DNA of 5,621 bases from Chitinophagaceae bacterium (lineage in GTDB: Bacteria; Bacteroidota; Bacteroidia; Chitinophagales; Chitinophagaceae). A program made the translations under genes and the position numbers. Location: assembly GCA_023251335.1 (NCBI GenBank), contig JAHEZA010000196.1:1-5621 (forward strand). Direction: 5' to 3'. The notes below the pieces were generated by a model, which did not search any database, had not been told where the DNA came from, and saw only the letters and a program-made list of their open reading frames with translations. Below, in pieces: positions 1-5,621 of the stretch (its first letter is position 1; each line of letters begins with the position of its first letter).

Positions 1-155
1 TTTATCAAAAAAATAAAATCATCAGAAAAGGAGCTCTAAAACTGATCTGAAACAATTTTAACTAAATGAGATAACAACCAGCATTAAATTCCGTTAATAT
101 TTCAAGATCTACCTACCCCTAAGAATATTAAAAATTGATTGAAGCAAAACTTACT
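1..155. other. Leader region with no convincing gene
   Basis: This AT-rich stretch precedes the flippase gene. Reading from the window edge, + frame 1 stays open to a TAA at 37-39 (12 codons) and + frame 3 to a TGA at 48-50 (15 codons). Either could be the tail of an upstream gene, but the pieces are too short to recognise or to choose between. The rest carries stops in all forward frames. I found no GC-rich hairpin followed by T residues and no good match to the Bacteroidota -7 consensus TAnnTTTG. The nearest is an AATATTTC-like stretch near 97-104, which is too weak to call. A promoter for the flippase gene may still lie here or upstream. Confidence 0.4.
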
Positions 156-1454
156 ATGAATCTTTTCAAGCGGATGAATCTTTTTTTAAGATCGTCCACT
201 TTTAAATCTGCGGGTATTTATACCTTTTCCAGTTTTCTTGCCAAATCAGTAGGTTTTTTTCTCCTGTTTATCTACTCAAATCCTTTATACATCAGTGTAG
301 ATGAAAATGGGTTACTTAATTTGCTTACCAGCTCCATCTTTATTTTCATGCCCTTTTTATCGCTGGGGATCATCCATTCTACCAGCGTTGACTTTTTTAA
401 ACTAAATAAGGATGAGTTTAAAGATTCGTTTACATCCGGATTAATAATCCCCGCAGTGGCGATGGTATTCGGTGTTTTGGTGTTATTTCTTTTTAGAAAC
501 CAATTAAAATCAGCATATAATTTCCCGGAAAGCTTTGTATTTATTATTCCGTTTATAACCCTCCTGTTTTTTTTCACGGAGCAACTTTTAAGTTTGATCA
601 GGAATAATGATGAACCGGTAAAATATTTCAAGGCTGATTTCATCAGGCTTATAATAGAGGCATCTCTTTCTATATTACTGGTGGTAAGTTTTGGTTGGCG
701 GTGGAAAGGCCGTGTGGCAGGAATTATTGTAGCTAATGTGGTATTATGCATCGTAGCTTTTTCCTATTTTAAGAAAAAAGGTTACCTGTTTGGAAAGATC
801 AGAAAAAAATACCTTAAAGCGGAATTGCTTTATGGATTCCCAATTATCATAATGCAATGCAGTATTTTTTGCCTGTCGAGCTCTGATAAATTTTTTCTCT
901 CATATTTTACTGACAATACCGCTGTCGGTATTTATGGTTATGCGTGCGTTTTTGCTGCAATAATTACCATTATTTGCTCCGCAATATTAAATTATGTTAC
1001 CCCAAAGATATTTAAGTGCCTTTCAGAAGAAATGGTAGACTTTAAACAAATTCTTAAATATTTTATTTTCTATACCGGTTCAGGTTTGTTGGCGCTTGTG
1101 GGTATTTTACTGGTGACTCCTTTTCTATATAAATATTTTATAAATGCCCGGTATCACTCTGGTCTTGACTATTTATATTTAATTTTATCAGGATACCTTT
1201 TCTGGAATCTAACCACTTTTTTTTATTCATTTTTACTTTTTAAAAAACAAAAAAGAAAAATATTATTTCTCTCTTTAATCTCCATTGGTATCAGCCTGGG
1301 AAGCAATTTTTTCTTTATAAAAAATTACGGAATAAAAGGAGCTGCGATCTCTGTTTGTACCAGCTATTTGATCGTATTGATTATAACGCTGATTGCCTCT
1401 CACAAGGAAGTGCGGTCTATGAAAAATTCACTCCCATCTTTTTTTAAGCGATAG
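156..1454 (+). CDS. Wzx-type polysaccharide flippase / oligosaccharide translocase (MOP superfamily)
   Basis: This is an integral inner-membrane protein predicted to flip a lipid-linked oligosaccharide repeat unit to the periplasmic face. From the ATG at 156 it has 432 residues, usual for the family. I count about 12 hydrophobic segments, near residues 20-40, 55-74, 95-113, 127-147, 163-179, 187-205, 224-242, 256-280, 300-325, 337-361, 369-388 and 394-414. Family-like signatures are the GWRWKGRVAG loop at 180-189, the YGFP...SSDKFFLSYF region at 226-251 followed by VGIYGY (257-262), and the late-helix NYGIKGAAIS at 390-399. The frame stays open back to a TTG at 135 (seven more residues), and a second in-frame ATG lies at 174. 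I prefer 156, but 174 also keeps every helix. The gene is first in the visible cluster, 90 bases ahead of the FkbM gene. The exact substrate cannot be read from the sequence. A MATE-type drug exporter is unlikely given the motifs and neighbours. Confidence 0.85.
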   Translation: MNLFKRMNLFLRSSTFKSAGIYTFSSFLAKSVGFFLLFIYSNPLYISVDENGLLNLLTSSIFIFMPFLSLGIIHSTSVDFFKLNKDEFKDSFTSGLIIPAVAMVFGVLVLFLFRNQLKSAYNFPESFVFIIPFITLLFFFTEQLLSLIRNNDEPVKYFKADFIRLIIEASLSILLVVSFGWRWKGRVAGIIVANVVLCIVAFSYFKKKGYLFGKIRKKYLKAELLYGFPIIIMQCSIFCLSSSDKFFLSYFTDNTAVGIYGYACVFAAIITIICSAILNYVTPKIFKCLSEEMVDFKQILKYFIFYTGSGLLALVGILLVTPFLYKYFINARYHSGLDYLYLILSGYLFWNLTTFFYSFLLFKKQKRKILFLSLISIGISLGSNFFFIKNYGIKGAAISVCTSYLIVLIITLIASHKEVRSMKNSLPSFFKR

Positions 1455-1505
1455 TAATTTTTTTCGGACAAACTTCTAATAAAAATGATTTTTCTGCGTT
1501 ATCAC

Positions 1506-1528
1506 AAGTATAATCCCTAATGATACTT
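1506..1528. repeat. Small imperfect inverted repeat upstream of the FkbM methyltransferase gene
   Basis: AAGTAT (1506-1511) is mirrored by ATACTT (1523-1528). After one A/G mismatch the pairing continues for two more A-T pairs around a five-base loop, giving 8 of 9 pairs. It sits in the 90-base gap after the flippase gene and ends 16 bases before the ATG at 1545. It contains a TATAAT hexamer (1509-1514), but I see no fitting upstream element for a standard promoter. It has no T tract after it, so it is not a terminator. It might be an operator or an mRNA hairpin, but short AT-rich dyads like this also arise by chance. Confidence 0.25.
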
Positions 1529-1544
1529 ACCGTAAATCTACCTT

Positions 1545-2438
1545 ATGAAGAAGATGATTAAGAATGTTTATGAGAAAATTCCTTTTAAAAGAGAAGCATT
1601 TTCCCTTTTAAAAATAACTGCAAACTTACCTGAATCTGTATATCAGCACTTATATTTTAATGGGATCATTAATGTCAAAGTCAATGAAAATGAAAGTTTT
1701 AAGATGATGCATTATGGCCACCCCATTGAAAACGACCTTTTCTGGAAAGGACTGTATGGCAGTTGGGAGAAACAGTCCATGAAGTTGTGGACGAACTTGT
1801 CAAAAAGATCAAATATTATTTTTGATATAGGCGCCAATACCGGCGTGTATTCTATGGTGTCTAAGACGGTTAATCCACGCGCGGAAGTACATGCGTTTGA
1901 GCCTTTTGAAGCAATACATCAAAAGCTGGACTATAATGCCAGTATCAATAATTTTAAAATACATACCAATTGCAAAGCCATTTCAAATTATACAGGAGAT
2001 GGCGTTATTTACACAGATGGAGGGGATTTTGCCTATTCAGTAACCGTAAATAAAAATTTATGGGTAAAAGACCAGCAACCTGTAGAACTAAATATTAAGA
2101 CGATTACGCTAAAGGAATATATTGAGCAAAATAGAATTACAAATATTGACCTGATGAAGATAGATGTGGAAACGCATGAGCCGGAAGTTATGGAAGGATT
2201 CATTCCCTATTTTAATCAGTTTAAGCCGATATTATTAATTGAGATATTAAATGATGAAGTGGCGCAAAAACTTAATAATTATTTTGATGTTGATAAATAT
2301 AGTTTTTATAATATTGATGAAAAAGCCGGTATCAGAAGAACGATGTCATTAATGAAAAGCGATTTTTACAATTACCTCATAGTGCCGAAAGAAAAAGAAG
2401 TATATATTACCAATCTAAACGCGGATAATGAGTTCTAA
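1545..2438 (+). CDS. FkbM-family SAM-dependent methyltransferase
   Basis: This is a 297-residue cytoplasmic enzyme predicted to transfer a methyl group from S-adenosylmethionine, most likely to a sugar hydroxyl of the glycan or its precursor. The Rossmann-type SAM site is clear: DIGANTG at 94-100 (motif I), then AFEP at 117-120 whose Glu119 should bind the ribose hydroxyls of SAM. The FkbM hallmark follows as DLMKIDVETHEPEVMEGF at 202-219, where the usual Glu-Gly is Glu-Thr, and then the strand PILLIEIL at 228-235. The first 90 residues are a less conserved lid and contain no signal peptide. Start 1545 is the first ATG; another in-frame ATG lies three codons later. It sits between the flippase gene and the GT4 gene (30-base gap), which supports a glycan-modifying role. 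FkbM enzymes also act on small molecules, so the acceptor is inferred from context only. Confidence 0.88.
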   Translation: MKKMIKNVYEKIPFKREAFSLLKITANLPESVYQHLYFNGIINVKVNENESFKMMHYGHPIENDLFWKGLYGSWEKQSMKLWTNLSKRSNIIFDIGANTGVYSMVSKTVNPRAEVHAFEPFEAIHQKLDYNASINNFKIHTNCKAISNYTGDGVIYTDGGDFAYSVTVNKNLWVKDQQPVELNIKTITLKEYIEQNRITNIDLMKIDVETHEPEVMEGFIPYFNQFKPILLIEILNDEVAQKLNNYFDVDKYSFYNIDEKAGIRRTMSLMKSDFYNYLIVPKEKEVYITNLNADNEF

Positions 2439-2468
2439 TTTTTTTATTCAACTGCTGTATTTTTTAAA

Positions 2469-3587
2469 ATGAAAAAAACGGTTCTATATATTATTGATAA
2501 CTTATCGGGAATCGGAGGTGCAGAATTAATGTTGATAGCGCCCCTTAAAGATATCCACCAGGATTACAATATTATTTTAGTTACGCTCGTACCTGTGAAC
2601 GTTTTTGAAGAAAATTATTTCATCGGTGATAAGCAGTATTGTATTGAAATGAATTCAAAAAAAGATGTATTAAAGTCGGCAAAAAAATTAAAAGAAATCA
2701 TTAAAACGAATAACGTAACCTTTGTCCATTCTTTTCTTTACTGGAGTGGTATTATAGCACGGCTGGCATGCGGCAGGAAAACACCTTATGTTTTTAGCCT
2801 TGCTACCATAATGTCTGAGCATATTTACAATTACAGATGGTATAGCGGATATACCAGGCTTTTGGAACGTGTCACCTATAAAAAAAGCCATTCTATCATA
2901 TCGCCTACCAATGAGGTCCTTGCAGATTTCAACCGCTCAATTGGCGTTAAGGGGAAATCTGAAGTGCTCTATAATTTTGTGCTGGATGATTATTTTGAAA
3001 ATGAAATAAATTACAACGCACCTTCGAAGGAAATAAAATTTGTAGCGGTGGGCAATATCAAAGAAGTAAAAAATTACCAGGTAATTATTGATGCTTTTGA
3101 GCTCTTGCCAAACTATCCTGTTTCTCTTGATATTTTTGGACTGGGCGATTTAAAAGAGTCGCAGAAGAAACAGATCAGAGATAGCAATCTCCTGGTAAAT
3201 TTAAAAGGAAGCCATGATAAAATTTTTGAAATGTTGCCTATCTATGATGTATTTATTATGAGTTCTCTCACAGAAGGCTTCGGTATCTCAGCTGCCGAGG
3301 CAATGGCGGTCGGGCTTCCTCTTTTGCTTTCTGATATTAAAACACTTAGAGAAGTTACCCATGGAAATGCGTTGTTTTTTGATCCCCTCGATGCGAAGTG
3401 TTTGGCGGATGCAATAAAATCTATTTTTGAGAGGAAAGTAGATTTGAAAGCGTTGTCTCAACGAGGTAAATTAATAGCAAGGGAAAATTATTCAAAGAAG
3501 AAATATGTCACCGGGCTGCTAAAAATATATTCGAAAGTTCCAACGAGACTTCAGGGATTTTCGAATATTCAACAATTCGTTGCTTAA
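2469..3587 (+). CDS. GT4-family (GT-B fold) glycosyltransferase
   Basis: This 372-residue cytoplasmic or membrane-associated enzyme is predicted to move a sugar from a nucleotide-sugar donor to a growing lipid-linked oligosaccharide, with retention of anomeric configuration. The N-terminal Rossmann half (about 1-180) starts with VLYIIDNLSGIGGAE (5-19), the GGAE glycine loop typical of GT4, and has VHSFLYWSG at 86-94. It closes with SPTNEVLADF (145-154). The C-terminal half opens with AVGNIKEVKNY (193-203), continues with DIFGLGD (221-227), and carries the nucleotide-sugar motif SSLTEGFGISAAEAMAVGLP at 265-284, whose Glu269 and Glu277 form the E-x7-E pair. The ATG at 2469 follows an A/T-rich stretch 30 bases after the FkbM gene stop, so the two are probably cotranscribed. 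Length and both domains are complete. Donor and acceptor sugars cannot be predicted. Confidence 0.9.
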   Translation: MKKTVLYIIDNLSGIGGAELMLIAPLKDIHQDYNIILVTLVPVNVFEENYFIGDKQYCIEMNSKKDVLKSAKKLKEIIKTNNVTFVHSFLYWSGIIARLACGRKTPYVFSLATIMSEHIYNYRWYSGYTRLLERVTYKKSHSIISPTNEVLADFNRSIGVKGKSEVLYNFVLDDYFENEINYNAPSKEIKFVAVGNIKEVKNYQVIIDAFELLPNYPVSLDIFGLGDLKESQKKQIRDSNLLVNLKGSHDKIFEMLPIYDVFIMSSLTEGFGISAAEAMAVGLPLLLSDIKTLREVTHGNALFFDPLDAKCLADAIKSIFERKVDLKALSQRGKLIARENYSKKKYVTGLLKIYSKVPTRLQGFSNIQQFVA

Positions 3588-3710
3588 AAGGCAAGTTCAA
3601 AATCAGTAAACAAACAAATATTCACGATTCTTATTTAAAATTTAAAATCCCGGGTTGATAAGAAACGTATAAGCCAAATCCAGACAAGCATAACCAAAAA
3701 AGAAAATAAT
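3588..3710. other. Longest intergenic gap; possible internal promoter region
   Basis: This 123-base gap is the longest between genes here and separates the flippase/FkbM/GT4 block from the compact downstream block. It contains a tandem TTTAAAA repeat (3634-3647) followed by CCCGGG (3648-3653), then an A-rich leader up to the ATG at 3711. I find no hairpin plus T tract and no match to TAnnTTTG with an upstream TTG at a suitable distance. The gap length hints at a second transcription start, but the sequence does not prove one. Confidence 0.3.
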
Positions 3711-4481
3711 ATGGAACTGAACCAGGAAACCTATAATAACCAAAAGGTAATAGCTGAATATGATAAATTTGATTTCTTGTTCAAATCAGAAAATCATATT
3801 TTGATCAAGCTAAGAAGTTATCTGGGTAATTCTTCTGTTTTGGATATTGGGATTGGTGCAGGTCGCACTACGAAACGTTTGGCAAAATTATGTTATCAAT
3901 ACATTGGGATAGATTATTCTGAAAATTTTATTGCGCATTGCAAAAAGAAATTTAGCGGATTGGAAAACGCATCCTTTAGTTTTGCCGACGCCCGTTCTAT
4001 GCCACAGTTTGCCGACAATAGTTTTGATTTTGTAATCTTTAGCTTTAACGGTATTGATTGCATGGATATGGAAGGCCGTAAGCTCGTAATGGAAGAATGT
4101 AAACGATTGCTAAAAGATGGTGGTATGTTTTGTTTCTCCTTTCATAATTTTTATACAATTCCAAAACTATATTCTTTGTACGTGTCAAAGAATCCTTTGA
4201 AATGGAATGAATCATGGCGCAGGTACAAACTGGTGAACAAATTAAATCCGGCTCAGGAAAAATTTTCACAGAAAGACTATATTATTTTGCGCGACGGCGA
4301 AAACAATTTTAAATCAGATGTGATGTATGTCAAGCCGGAATTTCAATTAGACATGTTGCGAAATTACGGCTTTGAACCGGTTTGTTTTTATGACGCTGAA
4401 AAAGGAATAAACATTCCTACTTTACAATTGCGCGAAAGCAAGGCACAATGGATCTACGCATTAACCAAATTGAAAAAATGA
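3711..4481 (+). CDS. Class I SAM-dependent methyltransferase (Methyltransf_11/25-like)
   Basis: This is a 256-residue soluble methyltransferase of the UbiE/type 11 style. Motif I is SVLDIGIGAGRTT (42-54). The acidic residue ending strand 2 is Asp68 in YIGIDYS (64-70). The adenine-side acidic position is FADARSMP (91-98, Asp93). Motif post-II is DNSFDFVIFSFNGID (102-116), and ECKRLLKDGGMFCFSFHN (129-146) is the conserved helix-turn-strand after it. The C-terminal 100 residues, rich in aromatics and lysine, probably form the substrate cap. The ATG at 3711 follows an A-rich leader and gives the usual N-terminal length. Its TGA at 4479-4481 overlaps the ATG of the FemAB-like gene, so the two proteins are probably made together and may act on the same product. 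The methyl acceptor, whether sugar O or N, or an attached amino or acyl group, is unknown. Confidence 0.88.
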   Translation: MELNQETYNNQKVIAEYDKFDFLFKSENHILIKLRSYLGNSSVLDIGIGAGRTTKRLAKLCYQYIGIDYSENFIAHCKKKFSGLENASFSFADARSMPQFADNSFDFVIFSFNGIDCMDMEGRKLVMEECKRLLKDGGMFCFSFHNFYTIPKLYSLYVSKNPLKWNESWRRYKLVNKLNPAQEKFSQKDYIILRDGENNFKSDVMYVKPEFQLDMLRNYGFEPVCFYDAEKGINIPTLQLRESKAQWIYALTKLKK

Positions 4482-5506
4482 GCTTAAGCGTTTTAGTAAA
4501 AAATACTCTTGATAATAATGAACTTTCACAGGCGAAAAATCTTTTTGAACAAACGGGATTTTCGGCTTTTCTTCAACATCCCGAATATGGAAAAGTAATC
4601 GGCAAAAATGCGCTGCATGTTTTGGTGTTCGATGAATTGGCGATTTTAAAAAGCTATGCGCTGGTGGAAGTTAAAAATAAGTTGCTGGCAACCATTTCTT
4701 TCGGCCCACTGTGTGCTGATGAAAATTCATTTTCAGATTTAATCTTGCCCTGTTGCCAGGCACTTCTTGAATTTGGATTTAAAATTGTCCGTTTTCTACC
4801 GCCATTTATTCAAACACATAATTGGCAAAAAACAAGGGAAATTCTTCAAAAACAATTTTCCATTTTTTCGTTATCTACTCAATTAAACTGGAGCACGTTG
4901 GTTCTTGACATTTTGCCACCGGAAGAAATCCTTTTAAAATCATTCTCAGAAAATCATAGGAGAAGCATCAAAAAAGCGAATGCTGAAAATCTTATTGTTG
5001 AGCAGGTAAGTAATATTCAACAAATGAATTCTTTCGCTGAAGGGCTGTGCAAAATGTATGAGGCCAGAAATATTACCTGTAATTTAGAAATGGAAAAAGA
5101 AAGATTGAAAAATTTATTTTCTTTTGCTATTGAGAAAGGGAATGGCCTTATACTGGTAATAAAAAAAAACGCTCAAATTTTAGGTGGCATTGTTTTAATA
5201 AAACATAATAACAAAATATTTTACTTAGTTGGGTTTTCCGATCCCGATTATAAAAAGACACCGATTAACCATTTGCTTTTTTATAAATCGTTTGAAATCG
5301 CCAGGGAAGCAGGATGCAATTATTTTGATTTTGGTGGATATGGCAGAGAAGGCTTTGCTGATAGCCAGGTATTGAACATCAACCGGTTTAAAGATGGCTT
5401 TAAAGGAAAACGTGTTGATTATCCCGACACCATTTTCATTGCAAAGAATTCATTTTATAAATTGGCTTATTGTAATTATATGAAATGGATCAAAAGAACG
5501 AAATAA
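4478..5506 (+). CDS. FemAB / GNAT-fold transferase (Acetyltransf_6-like), glycan-modifying
   Basis: The protein resembles FemAB/FemX-like enzymes with two GNAT folds, which transfer amino acids from aminoacyl-tRNA or acyl groups to amines on cell-wall precursors or glycans. With the ATG at 4478 it has 342 residues. The N-terminal half begins with the family-like FLQHPEYGKVIG (31-42). The link between folds holds SFSENHRRSIKKA (155-167), the conserved basic NxRRxIKKA element. The C-terminal fold has LGGIVLI (235-241), YLVGFSDPDYKK (249-260) and YFDFGGYG (282-289), then NRFKDGFKG (302-310), a FemAB-type signature. The frame extends to an ATG at 4448, which would give 352 residues and a 34-base overlap. 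I prefer 4478 because ATGA overlaps the methyltransferase stop and the extra ten residues look non-native. No signal peptide is seen, so it is probably cytoplasmic. The donor cannot be told from sequence: simple acyl-CoA or aminoacyl-tRNA are both possible. Confidence 0.82.
   Translation: MSLSVLVKNTLDNNELSQAKNLFEQTGFSAFLQHPEYGKVIGKNALHVLVFDELAILKSYALVEVKNKLLATISFGPLCADENSFSDLILPCCQALLEFGFKIVRFLPPFIQTHNWQKTREILQKQFSIFSLSTQLNWSTLVLDILPPEEILLKSFSENHRRSIKKANAENLIVEQVSNIQQMNSFAEGLCKMYEARNITCNLEMEKERLKNLFSFAIEKGNGLILVIKKNAQILGGIVLIKHNNKIFYLVGFSDPDYKKTPINHLLFYKSFEIAREAGCNYFDFGGYGREGFADSQVLNINRFKDGFKGKRVDYPDTIFIAKNSFYKLAYCNYMKWIKRTK
5161..5169 (+). repeat. A9 homopolymer tract inside the FemAB-like gene
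   Basis: Nine consecutive A residues encode the end of an Ile codon, Lys229, Lys230 and the start of Asn231. One-base slippage in either direction would bring a stop within about 45 bases and remove the C-terminal catalytic fold. The tract is long for this window, but lysine-rich AT-rich genes often contain such runs, so a role in phase variation is only a possibility. Confidence 0.45.
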
Positions 5507-5515
5507 GACATTCTT

Positions 5516-5621
5516 ATGAAAAATTGGTTATTTAAATTTTTATATAGTACGCGCGTTCCATTTGTTTTGCGTTCATATAAACAAAGAAATAAACTAGCCA
5601 CCATTCTTTGTTTACACAGGA
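5516..5621 (+). CDS. Polysaccharide deacetylase family protein, 5' fragment (cut by window edge)
   Basis: An ATG nine bases after the FemAB-like stop opens a frame with no stop to the window end, giving 35 codons. It reads MKNWLFKFLYSTRVPF and, after a basic linker, KLATILCLHR at residues 26-35. The pattern of a short hydrophobic N-terminus, then Leu-Ala-Thr-Ile-Leu-Cys-x-His-Arg resembles the first strand of NodB/CE4 polysaccharide deacetylases (compare LTILxYHR-type starts). Such enzymes remove N- or O-acetyl groups from glycans using a metal site of Asp and two His further downstream, which is not visible here. The N-terminus could be a membrane anchor or just a hydrophobic helix. The close spacing makes it part of the same operon as the methyltransferase and the FemAB-like gene. 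Confidence in the family is moderate because the catalytic motifs are missing. Confidence 0.6.
   Translation, partial: MKNWLFKFLYSTRVPFVLRSYKQRNKLATILCLHR

Noticed and set aside
1..50. Possible tail of an upstream gene in + frame 1 or frame 3
   Set aside because: Only 12-15 codons are visible, two frames compete, and neither carries recognisable residues, so no gene is called.
272..751. 159-codon open frame on the - strand inside the flippase gene
   Set aside because: It lies wholly antisense to a gene with clear family features, and its translation shows no recognisable domain or hydrophobic pattern of its own.
181..1445. Runs of 7-8 T within the flippase gene (for example 254-260, 567-574, 1217-1224, 1439-1445)
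   Set aside because: They encode Phe-rich membrane helices in an AT-rich genome, and several similar runs are spread through the gene. No single tract stands out as a phase-variation switch.
1509..1514. TATAAT as a sigma-70-like -10 box before the FkbM gene
   Set aside because: No TTGACA-like element sits at the right distance, and Bacteroidota use a different -7 consensus (TAnnTTTG).
2688..2891. 67-codon - strand open frame inside the glycosyltransferase gene
   Set aside because: It is a shadow frame opposite conserved GT4 coding sequence, with no motif.
3648..3653. CCCGGG palindrome as a terminator stem after the glycosyltransferase gene
   Set aside because: The pairing does not extend beyond six bases, leaves no loop, and has no following T tract.
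4045..4269. 74-codon - strand open frame inside the methyltransferase gene
   Set aside because: It is antisense to conserved SAM-methyltransferase motifs. The Cys residues are scattered and form no metal-binding pattern.

Overview
The window looks like part of a surface-polysaccharide (capsule, O-antigen or exopolysaccharide) biosynthesis cluster from a member of the Bacteroidota. The DNA is AT-rich. Start codons follow A/T-rich leaders rather than clear Shine-Dalgarno sequences, and the set of families (Wzx flippase, FkbM methyltransferase, GT4 glycosyltransferase, FemAB/GNAT-like transferase, polysaccharide deacetylase) is typical of Bacteroidota glycan loci. The lineage is inferred from style; no phylogenetic marker is present.

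All recognised genes are on the + strand. After about 155 bases without a convincing gene come: a 12-helix Wzx-type flippase (156-1454); an FkbM-family SAM methyltransferase (1545-2438); a GT4/GT-B glycosyltransferase (2469-3587); a class I SAM methyltransferase (3711-4481); a FemAB/GNAT-fold transferase (best start 4478, to 5506) that overlaps the previous gene by an ATGA junction; and the first 35 codons of a probable polysaccharide deacetylase (5516 to the window edge). Gaps are 90, 30 and 123 bases, then a 4-base overlap, then 9 bases. The last three genes are therefore tightly coupled, while the 123-base gap ahead of them could hold an internal promoter.

A working model, inferred, is as follows. 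The GT4 enzyme adds a sugar to a lipid-linked oligosaccharide on the cytoplasmic face. The two methyltransferases, the FemAB-like transferase and the deacetylase decorate the glycan, and the flippase moves the finished unit across the inner membrane. No polymerase (Wzy), priming transferase, export protein or nucleotide-sugar enzyme lies inside the window, so it is an interior slice of a larger locus. The most interesting point is the compact methyltransferase / FemAB-like / deacetylase module, which could build an N-acylated or aminoacylated, methylated sugar. I see no RNA genes, CRISPR, insertion sequences or clear terminators.
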